DNA of 64,000 nt from positions 523,626 to 587,625 of the forward strand of contig JACYLQ010000001.1 in assembly GCA_015272395.1 (NCBI GenBank), given 5' to 3'. Numbering within the stretch: position 1 is the stretch's first letter; every line of letters begins with the position of its first letter. Positions 16,385 through 26,540 of this stretch are shown here, piece by piece. The notes below the pieces were generated by a model that worked only from the letters and a program-made list of their open reading frames with translations, was not told the origin of the DNA and ran no database searches. A program made the position numbers and the translations under genes. The DNA is from Calothrix sp. C42_A2020_038 (GTDB lineage Bacteria > Cyanobacteriota > Cyanobacteriia > Cyanobacteriales > Nostocaceae).

Positions 16385-19036
16385 ATGAAGCGTTGTGACT
16401 TGACTGCAGGTGTGCGTTTGTGGCTTTTCGTTGGTATTTGGGTATACTTCGCACAACCGGGATTAGCTGAGGACAAGATACTCCATATTCCCCAACTGAG
16501 CGATGTCGAACTTCCCGTAACTAGCGCAAAATTATTGGTACAACAACCAACACCAACCAACACACCTGCGACACCAGGGGAAGTAGTATCAATTACGGGA
16601 GTAAAAGCTAAACCCACCGAGAAAGGTGTGGAGATGATTTTAGAGACTAGCCTTGGGGATAAACTGCAAGTCACCAATCGCAGTAAGGATAATAGTTTTA
16701 TTGCCGATATAACTGGTGGGCAGTTGCGATTAGCTAACGGCGAGGCTTTCACCTTTAAATCAGAAAAACCCATTGCGGGAATTACTGAAATTACAGTTAC
16801 CAATATTGATGCGAATACCGTGCGGGTGACTGTAGTTGGTGAAAAGGCTTTGCCAGTAGTTGAGTTATTTGATGATAATACCGGGTTGATTTTTGCTGTT
16901 GCATCCACAGAAACCGCAACGAAGCCACCAGAAACACCCCGAGTAGAAGAAAAGCCAGTAACCGAAAAACCCCAAGAAAAGCCGGATGACCCGATTGAGT
17001 TGGTGGTGACAGGGGAGCAGGATGGATATAACGTACCGAATGCTAGTACGGCAACGCGGACAGATACACCATTGCGGGATATTCCCCAGTCGATTCAGGT
17101 TGTACCCCAGCAAGTGTTGCGCGATCGCAATGTCAGAACAGTAACCGAGGCATTAGAAACTGTCAGTGGTATAACCCCTGGGAACAGAGCCTATGGTGGT
17201 TCGCCAATTACATTCAAAATTATCAGAGGATTTGATCAGACAGGAACAGGTATTGCCAATTTTCGTGATGGATTTCCAGATGGAGATTTTTACACCCTTT
17301 CTCCAATTCGCACGGTTGAGCGCGTGGAAGTCCTCAAAGGACCAGCATCCGTTTTATTTGGGGCCGGGGAACCAGGTGGAATTGTCAATACAGTAACGAA
17401 GAAACCTTTAAGCGACCCTTTCTATGAATTGGGATTTGAAGCCGGAAGCCACGGGTTATATCAGCCCAGTATTGACTTATCAGGACCACTTAATTCAGAT
17501 AAAACAGCACTTTATCGACTCATTGCTAGCTATCGAGGTTCCAGCGATTTTCAAGGTTTTTCTGACACAAGATTAACCACAATTGCGCCCTCTCTTAGCT
17601 TTAAGTTGGGAGAGCGAACGAATCTAAATTTGTACTATGAGTACACTAAACTTTTTGGAAAGCCTGCTTCTGGTTTAAGTAATGCTGCGTTTCTTAGTGA
17701 TGGTAGTTTGACCCCACGCAATTTTGCTACTTACTATCCCAGCTTAAGCCAAGTTAATGTTGATACTCATAAGTTTGGTTATACCTTAAACCACAAATTT
17801 AATGATGATTGGCAGCTACGGAATAACCTGGCTATTAATCTAACCCGTTTTGCAGAGAACATTGCAACAGGCTTTGTCATCACTAATGACGATCGCTTTT
17901 TGGATGAATTCGATTCTTCAAGGGGTGTCTTTGACCGGACTAATTACTTTGCACAGATAGACTTACTAGGAAAATTTAAGACGGGATCAATTGCACATCA
18001 AGTCCTTGTAGGCTTTGATTTTAACCGCTTTCAAAATGTTGGCGATCGTATCAATGCTGATACGTCTCTACCGCCTCTTGATATTCGCAATCCGAACTAT
18101 GATATTACGACACCTACATTTTCAACACGCAACACGTTCTCTGACTTTAACTTTTTGAGGAAATCTTATGGTATCTATCTCCAGGATCAAATTGCCTTCG
18201 GCGAAAATCTCAAGCTTCTAATCGGAGGTCGTTACGATTGGGTTACAAATGATATAAAAGGTGACTTTAATACACCTGGGGATGTAATTACATTACCAAA
18301 ACGTCATGATAGTGCTTTTAGTCCTCGTGTTGGGATAGTCTATCAACCGAGCCAAGATGTATCTCTCTACGCTAGCTACACGAGATCATTTCAACCTCTT
18401 TCTGGATTTGACAACCTTAGCCCAGATGAGGATGTTACTTTTGAGCCATCCAAGGGAACTCAGTATGAAATAGGTGTAAAAAGCGATTTTCTGGATGGCA
18501 AGTTGTCAGCAACCCTATCAGCCTATCAACTTACTAAGACTAACATTCTCACACCTGACCCAGCTAATCCATTACGTTCCATTCAGACTGGAGAACAAAG
18601 GAGTCGCGGGATTGAGTTAGATATTGCCGGTGAAATTTTACCGGGTTGGAAAGTGACTGCTGCTTACGCCTATACAAATGCTGAAGTTACCAAAGACAAT
18701 ACATTTCCCGTTGGGAATCAACTAGCAAACGCACCGAAAAATCAAGCCAGTCTGTGGACAACCTATGAGATTCAAAAGGGTAATTTAAAGGGTTTAGGAT
18801 TTGGTTTAGGGCTGTTTTATGTTGGTGAGCGACAAGTGGATCTAAGTAATTCCCTGACCCTGAAAGATTATTTTCGTACAGATACAGTTCTTTTCTATCG
18901 GGGGGATGGGTTTAAAGCATCGATCAATTTGCGTAACTTATTTGATATAGACGCTCCTGCATTCGCCTACAGCAGCACTTATGTCCAGAGAACTGAACCC
19001 TTTACAGTTACTGGCTCTATTAGCTGGGAATTTTAA
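16385..19036 (+). CDS. TonB-dependent siderophore receptor with N-terminal AMIN domain
   Basis: 883 aa outer-membrane receptor. A signal peptide (VRLWLFVGIWVYFAQPGLAE) is followed by an AMIN domain (about 60-175), a Pro/Glu-rich linker, and a plug domain from about 210 with DTPLRDIPQSIQVVPQQVL, VTEALETVSGITPGNR and VLKGPASVLFGAGEPGG, diagnostic for ferric-siderophore receptors. The rest is the 22-strand barrel, ending in the aromatic C-terminus SISWEF. The AMIN-TonB fusion is typical of cyanobacteria. Its partner binding protein follows directly and a PchR-like regulator precedes, so it forms a siderophore uptake module. Confidence 0.95.
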   Translation: MKRCDLTAGVRLWLFVGIWVYFAQPGLAEDKILHIPQLSDVELPVTSAKLLVQQPTPTNTPATPGEVVSITGVKAKPTEKGVEMILETSLGDKLQVTNRSKDNSFIADITGGQLRLANGEAFTFKSEKPIAGITEITVTNIDANTVRVTVVGEKALPVVELFDDNTGLIFAVASTETATKPPETPRVEEKPVTEKPQEKPDDPIELVVTGEQDGYNVPNASTATRTDTPLRDIPQSIQVVPQQVLRDRNVRTVTEALETVSGITPGNRAYGGSPITFKIIRGFDQTGTGIANFRDGFPDGDFYTLSPIRTVERVEVLKGPASVLFGAGEPGGIVNTVTKKPLSDPFYELGFEAGSHGLYQPSIDLSGPLNSDKTALYRLIASYRGSSDFQGFSDTRLTTIAPSLSFKLGERTNLNLYYEYTKLFGKPASGLSNAAFLSDGSLTPRNFATYYPSLSQVNVDTHKFGYTLNHKFNDDWQLRNNLAINLTRFAENIATGFVITNDDRFLDEFDSSRGVFDRTNYFAQIDLLGKFKTGSIAHQVLVGFDFNRFQNVGDRINADTSLPPLDIRNPNYDITTPTFSTRNTFSDFNFLRKSYGIYLQDQIAFGENLKLLIGGRYDWVTNDIKGDFNTPGDVITLPKRHDSAFSPRVGIVYQPSQDVSLYASYTRSFQPLSGFDNLSPDEDVTFEPSKGTQYEIGVKSDFLDGKLSATLSAYQLTKTNILTPDPANPLRSIQTGEQRSRGIELDIAGEILPGWKVTAAYAYTNAEVTKDNTFPVGNQLANAPKNQASLWTTYEIQKGNLKGLGFGLGLFYVGERQVDLSNSLTLKDYFRTDTVLFYRGDGFKASINLRNLFDIDAPAFAYSSTYVQRTEPFTVTGSISWEF

Positions 19037-19087
19037 GTGTCTTTTTTGTTAGATTACCATTTTGTGGATGATGTACATAACTTAGTG

Positions 19088-20038
19088 ATGGGTATATCAA
19101 TACATAAACTGATAAAGTCATTTATTTTAATGGTTTTATTTTTTGTTTTGATTGTAGCTTGCAATAATCGAGTTGATCAAAAACTCGATCTTCCCTTGGT
19201 ATCTACTTCCGAGTGCCGAGTTGTTCAACACAAGTTAGATAAAACCTGTATTCCTATCGAACCGCAGCGGGTTATTGCTTTAGATCCTCGATATTTAGCA
19301 GACCCTTTGATAAATATCGGAATCAAACCAATTGGTATAGCTATTTACAATGAAAAAGGAGGCAAAATATCGACTTCTGGTTTATCTGTAGGAGAAGTTG
19401 AAGGGATCGAAAATGTTGGAGACCCAAACAGTCCTTCTTTAGAAAAAATTGTCATGCTCAAACCAGATTTGATTCTAGGGCTAGATATTTTTCACGAAAA
19501 AATTTATAAGCTACTATCTGCGATCGCACCTACAGTTATAGTTAACTATGATGACTACTTTAAAAAAAGTTTTCAGCATATTGCTCAACTATTGGAGCGA
19601 GAAAAAAATGCAGAAGAAGCTCTCACTCAGTACCAAAACCGGATCAAGCGACTACAATCACGATTAGGTGAAAAGTTAAATAAGGTTAATATTGCTACTA
19701 TTTTCTATTATCACGGAACTTTTTCTTCAATGGCAGATCAGTCAACCTGCGCCCAAATTTTTACTGATATTGGCTTACGTCACAAAACAACAGCATCCAC
19801 TAGCGATATTTTTAGTATTGAAGAAATTCATAAATATGATGCTGATATTCTGTTTATTGTTAATGCTGATTATAAGTCTTCTTCATTTTATTTAGAAAAC
19901 CCTTTGATTTCCTCATTAAAAGCAGTCCAGAATGGTCAGGTGTATATAGTTGATCCAGACATTTGGACTGGCAATGGACTTTCCGGTGTCAATAAGATAC
20001 TAGACGATCTATTTAAGTATTTGCCAGTAGATAAATAA
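19088..20038 (+). CDS. Ferric siderophore ABC transporter substrate-binding lipoprotein (FecB/FhuD-like)
   Basis: About 316 aa. The lipoprotein signal LIKSFILMVLFFVLIVAC has its lipobox Cys at about residue 25 (start taken at 19088; a GTG 17 codons upstream directly after the TonB stop is less likely). The mature part has the periplasmic binding helical-backbone features RVIALDPRYLADPLINIGIKPIGI, LEKIVMLKPDLILGLD and a final KAVQNGQVYIVDPDIW. It lies 51 bp after the TonB receptor stop. The permease and ATPase partners are not in the window. Confidence 0.9.
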   Translation: MGISIHKLIKSFILMVLFFVLIVACNNRVDQKLDLPLVSTSECRVVQHKLDKTCIPIEPQRVIALDPRYLADPLINIGIKPIGIAIYNEKGGKISTSGLSVGEVEGIENVGDPNSPSLEKIVMLKPDLILGLDIFHEKIYKLLSAIAPTVIVNYDDYFKKSFQHIAQLLEREKNAEEALTQYQNRIKRLQSRLGEKLNKVNIATIFYYHGTFSSMADQSTCAQIFTDIGLRHKTTASTSDIFSIEEIHKYDADILFIVNADYKSSSFYLENPLISSLKAVQNGQVYIVDPDIWTGNGLSGVNKILDDLFKYLPVDK

Positions 20039-20648
20039 AATCTCTGCTTTTGTTAAAAGGTAATCACAATCCTAAGTGCGATCGGCAATCTTGTAGGATG
20101 CGTTATTACAGCGTAACGCATCACCTTAACATCATATACTTAAAACTGATTAAGGCTTTACTTTTGCATGAAGTGCAAAATTTTGATACGTGAGGCTTTA
20201 GTAAGTCTTTAGCCTACCATAAACGTTCAGTACCAACCTTTAATGTTGGGTGCGCTCTGTTTTACTGCTTAAAAATTCTATGCTCATTAGCTCATTGCTA
20301 CGCGCGGTCGTAGTGGTGCGCGCGCGGAGTTTATTATTACATTAACACTATAATAGTTCCTATTTTTTTTGTTAATCAATATAATCAGTTATTTTACTTT
20401 GTAATAAAAACTATCTGCGTTCATGTAGTTAAAATGCGCATACGCCTAATCCTTCAATAAACATAAGTATTTAAAGCAGCCTTCTGTGGCGCAGCGGGCG
20501 CCCCGCGTCCGCATGGCTTAAGTTATTTGTATCTTTAAAGCTTATTTTTTCACAAATTTAGCACGCGCTTTGTACGCAAGAGCCGATAGCAATAATGCTA
20601 TACAGTGTAACGCATAGTTAAGACTTGTTAATCAACATGTATACCAGA
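20039..20648. other. Intergenic region rich in interspersed repeats
   Basis: 610 bp with no gene. It holds an inverted repeat GATGCGTTA / TAACGCATC at 20097-20122 of the type dispersed in many cyanobacterial genomes, CG-rich patches (20297-20330 and 20480-20515, the latter with GGCGCC) in an otherwise AT-rich stretch, and a related GTAACGCAT near 20608. These look like decayed repeat or IS ends. Confidence 0.5.
20097..20122. repeat. Inverted repeat of the GATGCGTTA type
   Basis: GATGCGTTA (20097-20105), 8-nt spacer, TAACGCATC (20114-20122). Perfect 9-bp arms. It lies 60 bp after the binding-protein stop, so it may also act as a 3' end hairpin. Confidence 0.6.
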
Positions 20649-21266
20649 TTAATTAGCGTTAGCAGCATCAAACACTTGCTTTGCGGTAATATTAAGTTCA
20701 GGAAAAGACAGGGAAATAATACGGTCATTGCCTTGAAACAGTCTAACTTGATACTCATCGTCTATTAACTGATAAACTGAGAAAGTCGGTTGTTTTGGAT
20801 TTCCTGTAAATTTTTTGGTGCCTAATCCCAAGTAGTCAGCAATCCAATATTCAGGAATGCCCATAGCTTCATATTTTCCTTGCTTCATGTAGCAATCATC
20901 ATCCCAGTTGGTTGATACAACTTCTACAATCAATGGAACTGATGCACCATATATTACAGTTAATTTTTTCTCCCATAGCGGTTCATTTATTAGATTTTTT
21001 TCATTTATTACTAACACATCAGGTTCATAAGCTGATTCGCTTTCAGGTGGTTTGACAAAAACTTTTCTAGGAATAAAATATGGGAGATTTAACTGATCAA
21101 ATACTACAGTGATATTACGTGCAAAAAATCCTGTAACCTGTTCATGTCCACCCAATGGTTGTGCGATTTCAACAATTACTCCATTGTGCAGTTCATAGCG
21201 TTCGTTTTCTGGGCGCCAAGCTGCAAATTCTTCAAAGGTTACTTGTTTCGCTTGAGCTTGTGTCAT
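20649..21266 (-). CDS. Uma2-family putative endonuclease (DUF820)
   Basis: About 205 aa, normal for the family. Signature regions: TFEEFAAWRPENERYELHNG, YEPDVLVINEK, PLIVEVVSTNWDDD, and YEAMGIPEYWIADYLG. These match the PD-(D/E)XK-like Uma2 fold (Asp in EPDVL, Glu in IVEVVS). Uma2 genes are highly multicopy in cyanobacteria and their biological role is unknown. I prefer the ATG at 21266 to a GTG five codons upstream. Confidence 0.9.
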   Translation of the reverse strand: MTQAQAKQVTFEEFAAWRPENERYELHNGVIVEIAQPLGGHEQVTGFFARNITVVFDQLNLPYFIPRKVFVKPPESESAYEPDVLVINEKNLINEPLWEKKLTVIYGASVPLIVEVVSTNWDDDCYMKQGKYEAMGIPEYWIADYLGLGTKKFTGNPKQPTFSVYQLIDDEYQVRLFQGNDRIISLSFPELNITAKQVFDAANAN

Positions 21267-21430
21267 AAGTACAAAGTTCACAAATCAGCGGCAACATTCA
21301 TTATTTGTATATTTTAGTTTATTTTTGATTACTAAAATTTGGAAACCGATTAAAATGGATTAAGTTAGGGCAAGCGTAACCAGCAGAATTTTCTATCCAC
21401 TGTACATTTATGTAAACCAAATACTAAATC

Positions 21431-21691
21431 ATGTCACAACCAACAGATGTATGCGCGGTTAAAGCTTTTCTCGATACTGACAATACTTTTGATAAATTAC
21501 CTTCATCCACCGATAATACGGCGCCGGAATCTGAAAAAATCAAACATACTCTTATTGGCTCGCAGCGCACGGTTACTGTAACCATCCAAGTTCTGCATCA
21601 ACTAGGGTACGCTAATATCAACGATTGGAGTCCAATAATACCAAGTTCTAATCCGGGTGAGGTAATGAGTGTACTTACACGATATATTTAG
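21431..21691 (+). CDS. Small conserved cyanobacterial protein of unknown function
   Basis: 86 aa, soluble and without a signal peptide. The C-terminal half (LIGSQRTVTVTIQVLHQLGY, then WSPIIPSSNPGEVMSVLTR) has the look of a small family I have seen only in cyanobacteria, with no assigned function. No obvious operon partner: the Uma2 gene is divergent and pstS is convergent. After the stop comes a CCTAACCCC repeat tract and a hairpin CCTTCCCTGACAGGGAAGG near 21750. Confidence 0.6.
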   Translation: MSQPTDVCAVKAFLDTDNTFDKLPSSTDNTAPESEKIKHTLIGSQRTVTVTIQVLHQLGYANINDWSPIIPSSNPGEVMSVLTRYI

Positions 21692-21839
21692 CTTCTGAGA
21701 GGTTGTTCATAAACTATCAATATATTCTAATAACCTAACCCCTAACCCCTTCCCTGACAGGGAAGGGAAGGAAATACAGACACGGGGAAAGGTTTACCAG
21801 AGGGGTATCATGTATATTTTTAGACTTTTCAAACATCCT

Positions 21840-22916
21840 CTAAGTAAAAGATAATGCAGCAGTAGCCTTATCAACAACCTCTTGGGGTAAAGGAACATAA
21901 CCCAAGTCTGGAGCAAATTTTTGTCCCTCAGTCAGTCCCCATTGAATAACTTTTTTTAAAGCTTTAGCTTTTTGGGGGTCATCGTAGCGTTTATAGACTA
22001 AAAGCCAACTATAGGTAATGATGGGATAAGAATTTGCACCTTCTGGGTCAGCAACAGAACCTGTTAAATCTTCTGATAGCTTAATAGTTGCTAAAGCTTT
22101 TGCTGTACTTTCATAATTCGGTTCTACAAATTGACCAGCTTTATTTTCTAAAGCCACAGTTGCTAAATTTAACTGTTTAGCAAATGCATATTCAACATAA
22201 CCAATCGTTCCCTCTGCCTGTTGAATTTGGGCACTGATACCAGCATTATCTTTGATGGCAACACCTGTCGGCCATGATACATTTAGTCCACTACCAACTT
22301 TTTCTTTCCACTCAGAACTAATAGCACTTAAGTGAGTTGTAAAAGCTGCAGTGGTTCCGCTACCATCAGAACGATAAATCACTGTAATTGGTGAATTTGG
22401 TAATGGCATACCAGGGTTTAATGCTGCAATTTTTGAATCATTCCATTTTGTAATTTTACCGAGGAAAATATCTGGTAAGATTTGGCGCGAAAGTTTCAAT
22501 CCGCTCTTTACCCCTGGTAAATTATAAATAATAGCAATGCTGCCAGCAGTAGTTGGCACCATGATTGTTCCTTGACTGACTTGAGCAAGTTCATCTGCTG
22601 TTAAAGTAATTTCCGATGCTCCAAAATCTACTGTATTGCTAATAAATTGCTGAATCCCTGCAGCACTACCTATAGGTTGATAACTAATTTGAATATTGGA
22701 ATTTTTCTGATTATATTCCTTAAACCAGCGTAAATATAAAAAAGTGGGAAATGTTGCACCAGCACCGTATAAACTAATACTATTATCATTTACCTGGTTA
22801 TTTTCAGGTTTATTTGTATCAGTTTGAGATTGAGACTGACAAGCTTTAATTAAAAAGGCAACAGTTGTTATCGTAACAAGAAAGCTTCGGCGAGAAAGAT
22901 TAAATTTAGATTTCAT
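21840..22916 (-). CDS. pstS: Phosphate-binding protein PstS
   Basis: About 358 aa. An N-terminal export signal with SRRSFLVTITTVAFLIKAC may be Tat-like or lipoprotein (Cys near 25). The mature protein shows phosphate-site motifs: GAGATFPTFLYLRWF, IGSAAGIQQF, DFGASEITL and YRSDGSGTT. PstS delivers phosphate to the Pst ABC transporter. It is divergent from the metallophosphoesterase and PstC-PstA fusion genes. The ATG at 22916 is chosen over a TTG three codons earlier. Confidence 0.95.
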   Translation of the reverse strand: MKSKFNLSRRSFLVTITTVAFLIKACQSQSQTDTNKPENNQVNDNSISLYGAGATFPTFLYLRWFKEYNQKNSNIQISYQPIGSAAGIQQFISNTVDFGASEITLTADELAQVSQGTIMVPTTAGSIAIIYNLPGVKSGLKLSRQILPDIFLGKITKWNDSKIAALNPGMPLPNSPITVIYRSDGSGTTAAFTTHLSAISSEWKEKVGSGLNVSWPTGVAIKDNAGISAQIQQAEGTIGYVEYAFAKQLNLATVALENKAGQFVEPNYESTAKALATIKLSEDLTGSVADPEGANSYPIITYSWLLVYKRYDDPQKAKALKKVIQWGLTEGQKFAPDLGYVPLPQEVVDKATAALSFT

Positions 22917-23256
22917 AACAATCAAAAGTTCAACTTCTTGTCATATTGAATAGTCAAGAGTGTAAAATATTACTTAATTTACTTAAACTTTACACTCCAT
23001 TGACGCTGGGTTCAGAATGACAATTTTTGGTTAAAATTACAAGTCAATTTCTTGTCATTTTGTAGAGTTTGATCCAGATTTTTGACGCTATGTGGAAAAC
23101 GCTACGTACAACCTAACCCCCAACCCGCGCGTCACAACTCATCTAGGAATGCTATATTGCATCCTTTGCCAGTCCCTAATGTATAGATACCTGCTATTTT
23201 TTTTACAAAAAATCAGTTATGTTTATCGGCGAAATTCGCCTGGGAGTTACAAATAA
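22917..23256. promoter_or_regulatory. Divergent promoter region of the phosphate locus
   Basis: 340 bp between pstS and the metallophosphoesterase gene. Near 22973-22995 are repeated CTTAA units (CTTAATTT, CTTAAACT) that recall a Pho box, but spacing is 9 bp rather than the usual 11, so the match is weak. A CCTAACCCCCAACCCGCGCG repeat tract lies near 23110. Confidence 0.35.
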
Positions 23257-24450
23257 ATGCGTTTGAGATCTTTTTCTCCTCGAATTTATATAGGATGCAT
23301 ATTAGGGTTGTGTTTAGCCCTATTGCTATACGCTTGTCAAACTCCACAACCACAATCAACAGTACCACCTCAAACTCCGCAAGCTGTAGAACAACCGTTA
23401 CCTCCAGAAACAGCTGCTATTGTCAAAAGTGCTGGTGGAGATTTGTATAATCCTGAACGTGGAGATGTACGTTTAGTAGTGATTAGCGACTTGAACAGCG
23501 TTTATGGTTCCACTGATTACGATCCAGAGGTGGATAAGGGTATAGCACTACTACCTTTTTGGAAACCTGATATGGTCGTTTGTAGTGGAGATATGGTTGC
23601 TGGGCAAAGTCCAACTCTTTCGCAAGCACAAATCAAAGCTATGTGGGCAGCTTTTGATCAACATGTCGCTGCTCCGTTACGTCGCGCGAAACTTCCCTAT
23701 GGTTTTACGCTTGGTAATCATGATGCGAGTAGCGCGATGGGAGTAAAAGGAAATTTTCTATTTCAACAAGAGCGAGATTTAGCATCAGCTTATTGGAATG
23801 AGCCAGGTCATGACCCAGGAGTAAAATTTATAGATAAATTTGAATTTCCTTTTTATTACACTTTTGAGTATAAAGATATTTTCTTTATGGCTTGGGATGG
23901 TTCTTCTAGCCATATTCCTAAAGAAAAGTTGGATTGGGTGGAAAAAAGTCTATCAAGTCCTCAAGCAAAAGCAGCAAAAATGCGAATTTTGTTAAGCCAT
24001 TTACCTTTGTATGCGGTTGCTGTTGGTCGTAACCAACCTGGGGATGTGATTGAGAATGCGGATGAAATGCGGAAAATGCTGGAACGTCACAACGTTCATA
24101 CTTATATTAGTGGTCATCATCACTCCTATTACCCCGGTCATCGCGGCAAATTGCAATTATTACATATGGGAATTTTAGGTTCGGGACCTCGACCACTGAT
24201 TGATGCTAAGATTCGTCCCTGGAAAGCTTTGACCGTTATGGATATTAATTTTAAATCACCGGAATTAACAACTTATACGACTTATGATATCCGAACTCTC
24301 AAGGTGATTAAGAATGAGCAGTTACCACGTTTTTTAGCTGGTCATAATGGTATTATTTTAAGACGAGATGTGGAGTATAAGAATTTAACTGCTGAGGAAG
24401 TTTCTTTCTGTGAAAAACGTTTGGGTAAAAAGTTCTGTGCAATGTCGTAG
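23257..24450 (+). CDS. Metallophosphoesterase lipoprotein
   Basis: 397 aa. Lipoprotein signal with LLYAC (Cys27). The calcineurin-like phosphoesterase fold is shown by VVISDLNSVYGS (first metal Asp), VVCSGDMVAG (GDxV-like), LGNHDAS (GNHD) and LLSHLPLYA plus ISGHHHSYYPGH (GHxH). It would act in the periplasm on phosphate esters. It lies between pstS (divergent) and the Pst permease (57 bp downstream), consistent with phosphate scavenging. Exact substrate unknown. Confidence 0.9.
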   Translation: MRLRSFSPRIYIGCILGLCLALLLYACQTPQPQSTVPPQTPQAVEQPLPPETAAIVKSAGGDLYNPERGDVRLVVISDLNSVYGSTDYDPEVDKGIALLPFWKPDMVVCSGDMVAGQSPTLSQAQIKAMWAAFDQHVAAPLRRAKLPYGFTLGNHDASSAMGVKGNFLFQQERDLASAYWNEPGHDPGVKFIDKFEFPFYYTFEYKDIFFMAWDGSSSHIPKEKLDWVEKSLSSPQAKAAKMRILLSHLPLYAVAVGRNQPGDVIENADEMRKMLERHNVHTYISGHHHSYYPGHRGKLQLLHMGILGSGPRPLIDAKIRPWKALTVMDINFKSPELTTYTTYDIRTLKVIKNEQLPRFLAGHNGIILRRDVEYKNLTAEEVSFCEKRLGKKFCAMS

Positions 24451-24506
24451 ATAGTGTTATGAGATTGTCGATACATATCCACCCAAAATCTAAAATCTAA
24501 CATCGA

Positions 24507-26393
24507 ATGAATAATGATAAGATTTTCTATATTCTGACATTATTTTCTGCTGTTGGTGTTGTCGGTATTGCTGTTTACATTGCGGCAGAAGTTTCTTGGA
24601 TAGCTCTTCCCGCTATTCGAGAGTTTGGATATCAATTTTTGATAAGTACTGAGTGGAATCCTGTTAAAGGTATTTACGGAATCTTACCTCAAATTTATGG
24701 AACTTTAGTCAGTTCTTTACTTGCTTTGTTGATTGCTATTCCTTTGGGATTAGGTATTGCTATTTTCTTGAGCGAAAATTTTTTACCAAGAAAACTTCTG
24801 GTTATCATTACATTTTTAGTCGAATTGTTAGCAGCTATCCCTAGTGTGGTTTATGGATTGTGGGGTATTTTTGTACTGACTCCCGCTATTAGACCTGTTC
24901 TAGATTTTTTGTATAGTCAGTTTAATTGGATTCCTCTGTTCAGTACAGCACCATCAACAAGAGCAATTTTACCCACGGTGGTGGTGTTAGCTATTATGAT
25001 TTTGCCAATTATTACTGCTATCTCGCGCGATACATTGGTTTCTCTACCTCCTGAACTGCGTCGAGATGCATTAGCTTTAGGCGCCACTCGTTGGGAAACT
25101 ATAATTTACATATTAATTCCCGCTGGAATTTCAGGAATAATTGGTTCGGGAGTACTAGCATTAGGAAGAGCATTAGGGGAAACTATGGTAACGACAATGT
25201 TGATTGGTAATGCCAACCGTATTAATACTTCCCTACTTGCTCCAGGTTCAACAATTGCTTCACTAATTGCTAATCAATTTAGTGAAGCTAAAGGACTTCA
25301 GATTTCTGCTTTGCTTTATGCTGCTTTGGTGTTGATGGTGCTAACCTTCGTTGTTAATAGTTCTGCTGAACTGATATTTTATCGTTTCCAAAGTATCGCT
25401 AATATTATTAGATATCTTAAAAAACTATTTATCCCTGTCAAGAAAATTAACAAACATTTTCAAGTTAAATTAGAACATAATTACTCAGAACAAAAAACAC
25501 AATCACAAAACATTCATAATATATCCTCTAGGAACTTTTCCCGGAAAGTATTTAATATTACAATGACAACAATTGTACTTTTCTCTACATTTGTGACATT
25601 ACTGTTTTTACTTTCCATACTTTATAACGTTATCTCTAATGGCATAACTCGCTTAGATGTAAGGGTATTTACAGAACTTCCACCCCCTCCTTTAGAAAAT
25701 GCTGGTGGGTTACGAAATGCAATAACGGGAACACTAGTAGTTGTAAGTATCAGTACAGTTTTAAGCGTTCCACTCGGTATGTTAACTGCAATTTATACAG
25801 CAGAGTTTGGAAAAAATACTGTTTTGACCAATTTAATCCGCTTTATCACCAATATTTTGAGTGGAGTACCTTCAATTATTTGCGGATTGTTTGCTTATGG
25901 GGTAGTTGTGCGTAATATGGAGAGTTTCTCTGCTATTGCAGGTGGAGTCGCTTTGGCAGTTTTAACATTACCTATTATTATTCGTACAACAGAAGAAGCG
26001 CTAAAATTAGTTCCTCAAGAACTTAGAGAAGGTGCAATTGCACTCAGTGCAACTAACTTTCAGACAATCCGATTAATTGTTTTACCAATTGCACTCCCTA
26101 CTATTCTCACTGGAGTTACTTTAGCATGGGCGCGCGCAATCGGAGAAACTGCACCATTATTATTTACAACTTTGTTTAGCCAGTATGACATTAAAAATAT
26201 TTGGAGTCCAGTTGCAACCCTATCGGTACTAATTTACAATTTTGCTGTCGCATCACCTTATCCCAATCACCAAAAATTAGCTTGGACAGCAGCTTTGATG
26301 ATGATTATTATTATACTCATTACCAATGTTTTTTCTCGGTTGTATACAGGTAAAAAATACCAAGTTAACATAGCTAAAATAAGCACCACATAA
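24507..26393 (+). CDS. Fused phosphate ABC permease PstC-PstA
   Basis: 628 aa containing two permease units in one chain. The first half (1-300) is PstC-like with GIYGILPQIYGTLVSSLLALLI-type TM1-2 and the EAA loop LPPELRRDALALGATRWETI. A charged linker (about 305-350) leads to a PstA-like half with GLRNAITGTLVVVSISTVLS, SGVPSIICGLFAYG and a second EAA loop LVPQELREGAIALSATNFQTI. Normally these are separate genes. No pstB ATPase gene follows in the window, so the ATPase must be encoded elsewhere. Confidence 0.92.
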   Translation: MNNDKIFYILTLFSAVGVVGIAVYIAAEVSWIALPAIREFGYQFLISTEWNPVKGIYGILPQIYGTLVSSLLALLIAIPLGLGIAIFLSENFLPRKLLVIITFLVELLAAIPSVVYGLWGIFVLTPAIRPVLDFLYSQFNWIPLFSTAPSTRAILPTVVVLAIMILPIITAISRDTLVSLPPELRRDALALGATRWETIIYILIPAGISGIIGSGVLALGRALGETMVTTMLIGNANRINTSLLAPGSTIASLIANQFSEAKGLQISALLYAALVLMVLTFVVNSSAELIFYRFQSIANIIRYLKKLFIPVKKINKHFQVKLEHNYSEQKTQSQNIHNISSRNFSRKVFNITMTTIVLFSTFVTLLFLLSILYNVISNGITRLDVRVFTELPPPPLENAGGLRNAITGTLVVVSISTVLSVPLGMLTAIYTAEFGKNTVLTNLIRFITNILSGVPSIICGLFAYGVVVRNMESFSAIAGGVALAVLTLPIIIRTTEEALKLVPQELREGAIALSATNFQTIRLIVLPIALPTILTGVTLAWARAIGETAPLLFTTLFSQYDIKNIWSPVATLSVLIYNFAVASPYPNHQKLAWTAALMMIIIILITNVFSRLYTGKKYQVNIAKISTT

Positions 26394-26540
26394 GTTAATC
26401 GATTGCAGGTTAACTCCACTCAAATCAACTTGACGCAAAAAAATATTGTGGAAATCTCTCTCCCCGTCAGCATAGCGCTTGAGTAATTCTTGGGCACTAA
26501 TAACTTTAGGGGAGTTAGTTTGAATTCTTCCATCTGGCAT
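26390..26540 (-). pseudogene. 5' fragment of a pentapeptide-repeat protein
   Basis: About 50 residues: VISAQELLKRYADGERDF, then FLRQVDLSGVNLQSINL, a typical N-terminus of cyanobacterial pentapeptide-repeat proteins. After only two to three repeats the frame runs into the antisense of the PstC-PstA gene and loses the repeat pattern, so the gene is truncated, with the break near 26390, at the permease stop codon. Confidence 0.6.

Noticed and set aside
22973..22995. Pho box upstream of pstS
   Set aside because: CTTAA units are present but with 9-bp spacing and poor match after CTTAA. Kept only as a weak note.
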